Assembly: GCA_945878355.1 (NCBI GenBank)
Contig: CAMCTC010000026.1
Coordinates: forward strand, 1-50,524
Direction: 5' to 3'
Source of the DNA: Bordetella parapertussis
GTDB taxonomy: Bacteria; Pseudomonadota; Gammaproteobacteria; Burkholderiales; Burkholderiaceae_C
Length of the DNA: 50,524 bases
The notes under the pieces are model-generated. The model was not told the origin of the DNA and did no database searches. It saw nothing but the letters and a program-made list of their open reading frames with translations. The translations under genes were made by a program, and so were the position numbers. Each line of letters opens with the position of its first letter. Within the stretch, counting starts at the first letter, position 1. Positions 47,701 to 50,524 of this stretch are shown piece after piece.

Positions 47701-48771
47701 ATGAACTGCTTCAAATGTGGACTTGAATTGACCGGCAAGGCAAGGTTTTGCAGCGATTGCGGCGCGGAGCAGCCCATGACCGAGCCGGCGCTTGCTGCGG
47801 ACCCTTCGGCAGCCAGCCTGTCCGAAACCGTCACGCCGGAGCCAGCCGTGGAGCCATCGCCGCCCGCGCCCGACTGGAGCGTTGAATTGCCCACCAGGCC
47901 CAGCAAGTCCGGACGGTCTGTCGCTGCCGCGGTGATAGCTCTCGCGTTGCTGGGTGCGGCAGGGTATTGGTTCATGAGCCGCAACAGCCACCCGCATGAC
48001 GAAGGCGCCGTCGACGCCGCCCACCAAGCACCAGCATCGCACGAGTCACAGGGCAAGGCGCATCCGACCCCGCCAGCACATGGCGCAGCAGCCGCAGATC
48101 ACGGCGCGGATCACAGTGCGAATCAAGCCGCAGATCACGCGACAGACCACGCCTCGAACCATCCGCCCAGTGACTCGCAACGCAAAATGACGGAAATACT
48201 GAAGAAGTACAGTGAAGAAGCCTTGGTCGAAGTGGAAAAGCGCTACCAGGCCAGGCAAGCTGCGAAGAAGCTGAACCCAGCGCCGCGCTTTGTGGAAGTC
48301 CCGCCCGACGACGGCAACATCAAGGTGGAGTTCACTGTCAATCTCGCAGACAAAGGCGAGAGCCACTACTTTCAGACCAAGATCGTTCTCCGAACCCTGG
48401 ACGCGCAGTCCGAAAAGAACATCGTCGACATGCGGCCGGTGCTGAACTCAAAGATCATCATCGTGTTGTCGGGCCGGACGCTTGCCGAGACCTCCACCAA
48501 CGCCGGCAAGTTTGCCATTGCCAACGATGTCGCGCTGGTGGCGAATGCAGCGCTAGATCCGCTGCTGACGCTGATCTACATCCTCCAGAGCAACCCCTCG
48601 GATGAAACCATTGCCTCGCTGGTGCGCATTGGCGCGATCCCGCGTCGACTGGACGACGGCTCGAAATGCTGCAGCGCCGAGATGAAGGAAGTGGCACGCC
48701 GGTTCTGGCCACTGACCACCGCCGACCTGCCGGTCGAGAGCGCCTTGTTCAAGTCATTCGTGCTGCAGTGA
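47701..48771 (+). CDS. Zinc-ribbon, His-rich, single-pass protein with a FliL-like domain
   Basis: 356 residues from ATG 47701. Order: zinc ribbon at the N-terminus (Cys3, Cys6, Cys17, Cys20), an acidic/proline linker, one membrane helix (about 73-92), a histidine-rich stretch (about 96-160, repeated ADH motifs), a short charged helix, and a domain from about 190 to 300 that reads like FliL: IKVEFTVNLADKGESHYFQT, MRPVLNSKIIIVLSGRTLAE, then STNAGKFAIANDVA. A last 60-residue part has a CC pair. FliL normally links the flagellar stator; here no flagellar gene is near. The His-rich stretch would be periplasmic and the ribbon cytoplasmic. Role unknown. Confidence 0.7.
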   Translation: MNCFKCGLELTGKARFCSDCGAEQPMTEPALAADPSAASLSETVTPEPAVEPSPPAPDWSVELPTRPSKSGRSVAAAVIALALLGAAGYWFMSRNSHPHDEGAVDAAHQAPASHESQGKAHPTPPAHGAAAADHGADHSANQAADHATDHASNHPPSDSQRKMTEILKKYSEEALVEVEKRYQARQAAKKLNPAPRFVEVPPDDGNIKVEFTVNLADKGESHYFQTKIVLRTLDAQSEKNIVDMRPVLNSKIIIVLSGRTLAETSTNAGKFAIANDVALVANAALDPLLTLIYILQSNPSDETIASLVRIGAIPRRLDDGSKCCSAEMKEVARRFWPLTTADLPVESALFKSFVLQ

Positions 48772-49089
48772 GGCTGCCCTGCTTCGTGTTTGAGCACCGC
48801 CTCTTCAGATTCACTGCCGGCCAACCCCGAGGTCTTTGAACACCATGCGAACTCGTCAGCAGAAAGAGGCGCGATATCGCGTGTCATCCAAGAGCATCTC
48901 GTGTTTCTTTCTGATCATCGGGCGATGCGTGGCGCCGCAGCGCCTGTCGAGATAAAACCTCGTGAGACCGCGCGCCCGGCACGTAGAAGTCTCGTCGCGT
49001 CTCGCTCCATGCCGAGCGTTCCCAAGAGGTGCGCACGAACTTCACGCATGGTTTCACCTTGGTTCGGCGCGGGCGGAGCGGATGACAAT
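48772..49089. other. Intergenic region without recognisable gene
   Basis: 318 bases. Open frames exist on both strands but have neither a ribosome site nor a recognisable protein. It precedes what looks like mobile DNA. Confidence 0.5.
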
Positions 49090-49090
49090 T

Positions 49091-49120
49091 CGTTAAAAGA
49101 AGTTGGTTGTATTTTTAACG
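49091..49120 (+). promoter_or_regulatory. Inverted repeat before the AbiEi-like gene (likely operator)
   Basis: Perfect 8-bp arms CGTTAAAA and TTTTAACG separated by 14 AT-rich bases, ending two bases before ATG 49123. AT-rich against a GC-rich background. AbiEi-type antitoxins autoregulate by binding inverted repeats at their promoter, so this is a plausible operator. Confidence 0.6.
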
Positions 49121-49122
49121 CT

Positions 49123-49905
49123 ATGAGAGCACACATCACCATGCCCTCACAACGCTCGAGCGCCGACATCCGTTTCAAAGCCGGACCGCTCCCCGCAAGG
49201 AGCGGTCCGGCTTTGATAAGCAGGGACGCGCCACTGTCGCAGCCGCCCAGCATCGCCCAGGAGATCGGCCGCCGCATCGCCGAGGCCAGCAAGACCAATC
49301 CGGCGCGCGTACATACCCCTTTCGACTTTCTCGACCTGGGCTCGCCTCACAGCGTCGGCATGGCGCTGATGCGCATGGTTCGCAGCGGCGCCCTGCGTCG
49401 CCTGACACGCGGCCTCTACGACGTGCCGCGCCAGCACGCACTGCTCGGTGAGCTTCAACCGACCGCCGACGAGATCGCGCAAGCGCTGTCTCGCCGCGAT
49501 GGCACCTTTGTGCAGCCAGGGCAAGCGATGGCCGCCAACCTGTTGAACCTGTCGGAACAAGTGCCGGCGCGTGTCGTCTACGAAACCGATGGCCCTAGCC
49601 GTACAGTGAAGGTCGGCTCGCTGACCGTCCAACTCAAACATCGCCCGCCACGCCAGGTGCGCAGTGCCAGCCCGATGAGCAACCTCGTTTTCGCCGCACT
49701 GCGCAGCGTCGGCAGGGACAACGTCAACGAGGCTCGGGTCGCTCATCTGCGCGAGACGCTGTCGGTGAAGGACCGATCGGCCCTTTTGAAGGACCTGCCC
49801 CTGGCACCGGCCTGGATGCACCAGCACCTTCGATTCATCGCGACACCAAAGCAGCGACTCGAGCCGGTGATGAAGGCAACAACGCGGCGCAAGCAAGCCG
49901 CCTGA
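49123..49905 (+). CDS. AbiEi/DUF6088-type antitoxin-like protein (orphan)
   Basis: 260 residues from ATG 49123. The recognisable domain starts near residue 45 (SIAQEIGRRIAEASKTNPAR) with a winged helix RVHTPFDFLDLGSPHSVGMALMRMVRSGALRRLTRGLYDVP (quoted in part), then QPTADEIAQALSRRDGTFVQ, MAANLLNLSEQVPARVVYET and LKHRPPRQVRSASPMSNLV. This is the pattern of type IV antitoxins that repress abiEi-abiEii and counter a nucleotidyltransferase toxin. No AbiEii gene follows. The first 31 codons include a 17-bp perfect hairpin, so a later non-ATG start (TTG 49213 or CTG 49234) is possible. Confidence 0.75.
   Translation: MRAHITMPSQRSSADIRFKAGPLPARSGPALISRDAPLSQPPSIAQEIGRRIAEASKTNPARVHTPFDFLDLGSPHSVGMALMRMVRSGALRRLTRGLYDVPRQHALLGELQPTADEIAQALSRRDGTFVQPGQAMAANLLNLSEQVPARVVYETDGPSRTVKVGSLTVQLKHRPPRQVRSASPMSNLVFAALRSVGRDNVNEARVAHLRETLSVKDRSALLKDLPLAPAWMHQHLRFIATPKQRLEPVMKATTRRKQAA
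49176..49215. repeat. 17-bp perfect inverted repeat with 6-base loop
   Basis: CAAAGCCGGACCGCTCC and its exact complement GGAGCGGTCCGGCTTTG around CCGCAA. It sits between the likely operator and the conserved part of the antitoxin. Shape suggests a terminator or attenuator, although a T-run is weak (CTTTG). Confidence 0.9.
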
Positions 49906-49936
49906 CCACGCCGAGCAATGGGCCTGGGAGACCGGT

Positions 49937-50506
49937 TTGTCACCCAAGGAGCAGAGCAATGCGAGGGATGCGTTGAAGGTGCTCGCTCTGGTTGATGAGC
50001 GTCGCATGGGGCTTCCTGCCCGCCTGCACTTTCGAGTGAACATGGAGCGGTTGGCCAGTCGCCTCGCCGAGCGAATCGCTGTCTATCCGCGCAGCGCCAA
50101 CTGGGAGAACATGGCGATGGTGGCGGAGATGCTGGGGCCGTCGGTGACCTACCACCGCGCGCTGGTGGACATCGCCGGCGGCGTGCACGCCGGGCTGATG
50201 CTGTCGCGGGCGCTGCACCTCACCCGGCTTCAACACCGACGCCAGCACGATGGCTGGATCTGCAACTCGGCCGCCCGCTGGTCCGAGGAAATCGGGCTGA
50301 CCCGCCGCGAACAGGAGACTGCCCGCCGCGACCTGGCCCGAGCAGGGGTTTGGGAAGAGGCACTGCGAGGCATGCCGCCCAGCTTGGCCGGACGCGTCCG
50401 ACTGGACTGCCTGCTGTCGCTGCTGACCGATCGCGCGTCGCAAGCCACCTTGCAAGCCGCGCAAGCAGGTCAAGTCTGCGTGGGCACCGCAGTCAGCGTT
50501 GCATAA
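49937..50506 (+). CDS. 5'-truncated tandem winged-helix protein of mobile-element type
   Basis: 189 residues if TTG 49937 is taken as start, but the same frame is open upstream with family sequence (HAEQWAWETGL), so the true gene start is missing. Two related units are visible: unit 1 LSPKEQSNARDALKVLALVDERR with GLPARLHFRVNMERLASRL, and unit 2 LTRREQETARRDLARAGVWEEA with GMPPSLAGRVRLDCLLSLL, preceded by SVTYHRALVDIAGGVHAGLMLSRAL and DGWICNSAARWSEEIG. Such proteins occur in integrative elements and plasmids and resemble replication or DNA-binding initiators. It starts where the antitoxin gene ends, taking the place usually held by the AbiEii toxin. Probably a remnant. Confidence 0.65.
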   Translation: MSPKEQSNARDALKVLALVDERRMGLPARLHFRVNMERLASRLAERIAVYPRSANWENMAMVAEMLGPSVTYHRALVDIAGGVHAGLMLSRALHLTRLQHRRQHDGWICNSAARWSEEIGLTRREQETARRDLARAGVWEEALRGMPPSLAGRVRLDCLLSLLTDRASQATLQAAQAGQVCVGTAVSVA

Positions 50507-50524
50507 AAGGGCGAATCAAGCTTG

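Overview
The window is a high-GC chromosomal segment of a beta-proteobacterium, most likely order Burkholderiales near the Rubrivivax/Leptothrix/Ideonella group. This placement is inferred from gene content and order: hopanoid genes hpnCDE, an ilvB-ilvH-ilvC-pssA-leuA block, a sigma factor-DUF3619-DUF3106-RDD cluster, nadE-glnB, and a complete formylglutamate-type histidine pathway. No database search was run.

Layout. 1-1950 is the worn edge of a genomic island at the 3' end of a tRNA-Leu(UAG) gene: a RelE/HigB-like toxin with its antitoxin (cut by the window edge), and a tyrosine integrase that loses its catalytic C-terminus and runs into a relic of another gene. 2150-6483 is an RND efflux pair behind a near-consensus promoter covered by a TetR-type palindrome. 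6635-9631 is hpnC-hpnD-hpnE (squalene from farnesyl diphosphate). 9751-11699 holds an IclR regulator and a PBP7-type endopeptidase. 11811-18402 is the branched-chain amino acid block; leuA has its own leucine-codon leader peptide and attenuator, and the start of a second, dead leuA lies just behind it. 18633-21580 is a tightly overlapped operon of a sigma factor, a small membrane protein, a DUF3106 protein, an RDD membrane protein and a LOG-family hydrolase. 21639-24908 holds glnB, nadE and a FemAB-like acyltransferase. 24912-27908 holds soluble and membrane-bound pyrophosphatases, divergently arranged. 28241-29767 is a UxaA-family dehydratase.

29802-40800 is a hut regulon: hutU, hutH and a NitT/TauT-type ABC transporter on the minus strand, hutC-hutD-hutI-hutG-hutF on the plus strand, with two HutC-type palindromes between them. 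Histidine goes to urocanate (HutH), imidazolonepropionate (HutU), formiminoglutamate (HutI), formylglutamate (HutF) and glutamate (HutG).

40842-45514 is a minus-strand cluster (DUF2946-like protein, TonB-dependent receptor, secreted Asp-box propeller with a CECC motif, thioredoxin-like protein) that looks like a metal-uptake locus. 45820-48771 holds a nitroreductase, an alpha/beta hydrolase and a zinc-ribbon/FliL-like membrane protein. 49090-50524 looks like mobile DNA again: an AbiEi/DUF6088-type antitoxin without its toxin, followed by a 5'-truncated winged-helix protein of the kind seen in integrative elements.

The most unusual observations are the leuA relic behind its functional replacement, a 73-bp repeat that supplies the stop codon of two unrelated genes, the zinc-ribbon/FliL fusion, the DUF2946/receptor/propeller/thioredoxin cluster, and the orphan antitoxin with a 17-bp perfect hairpin.
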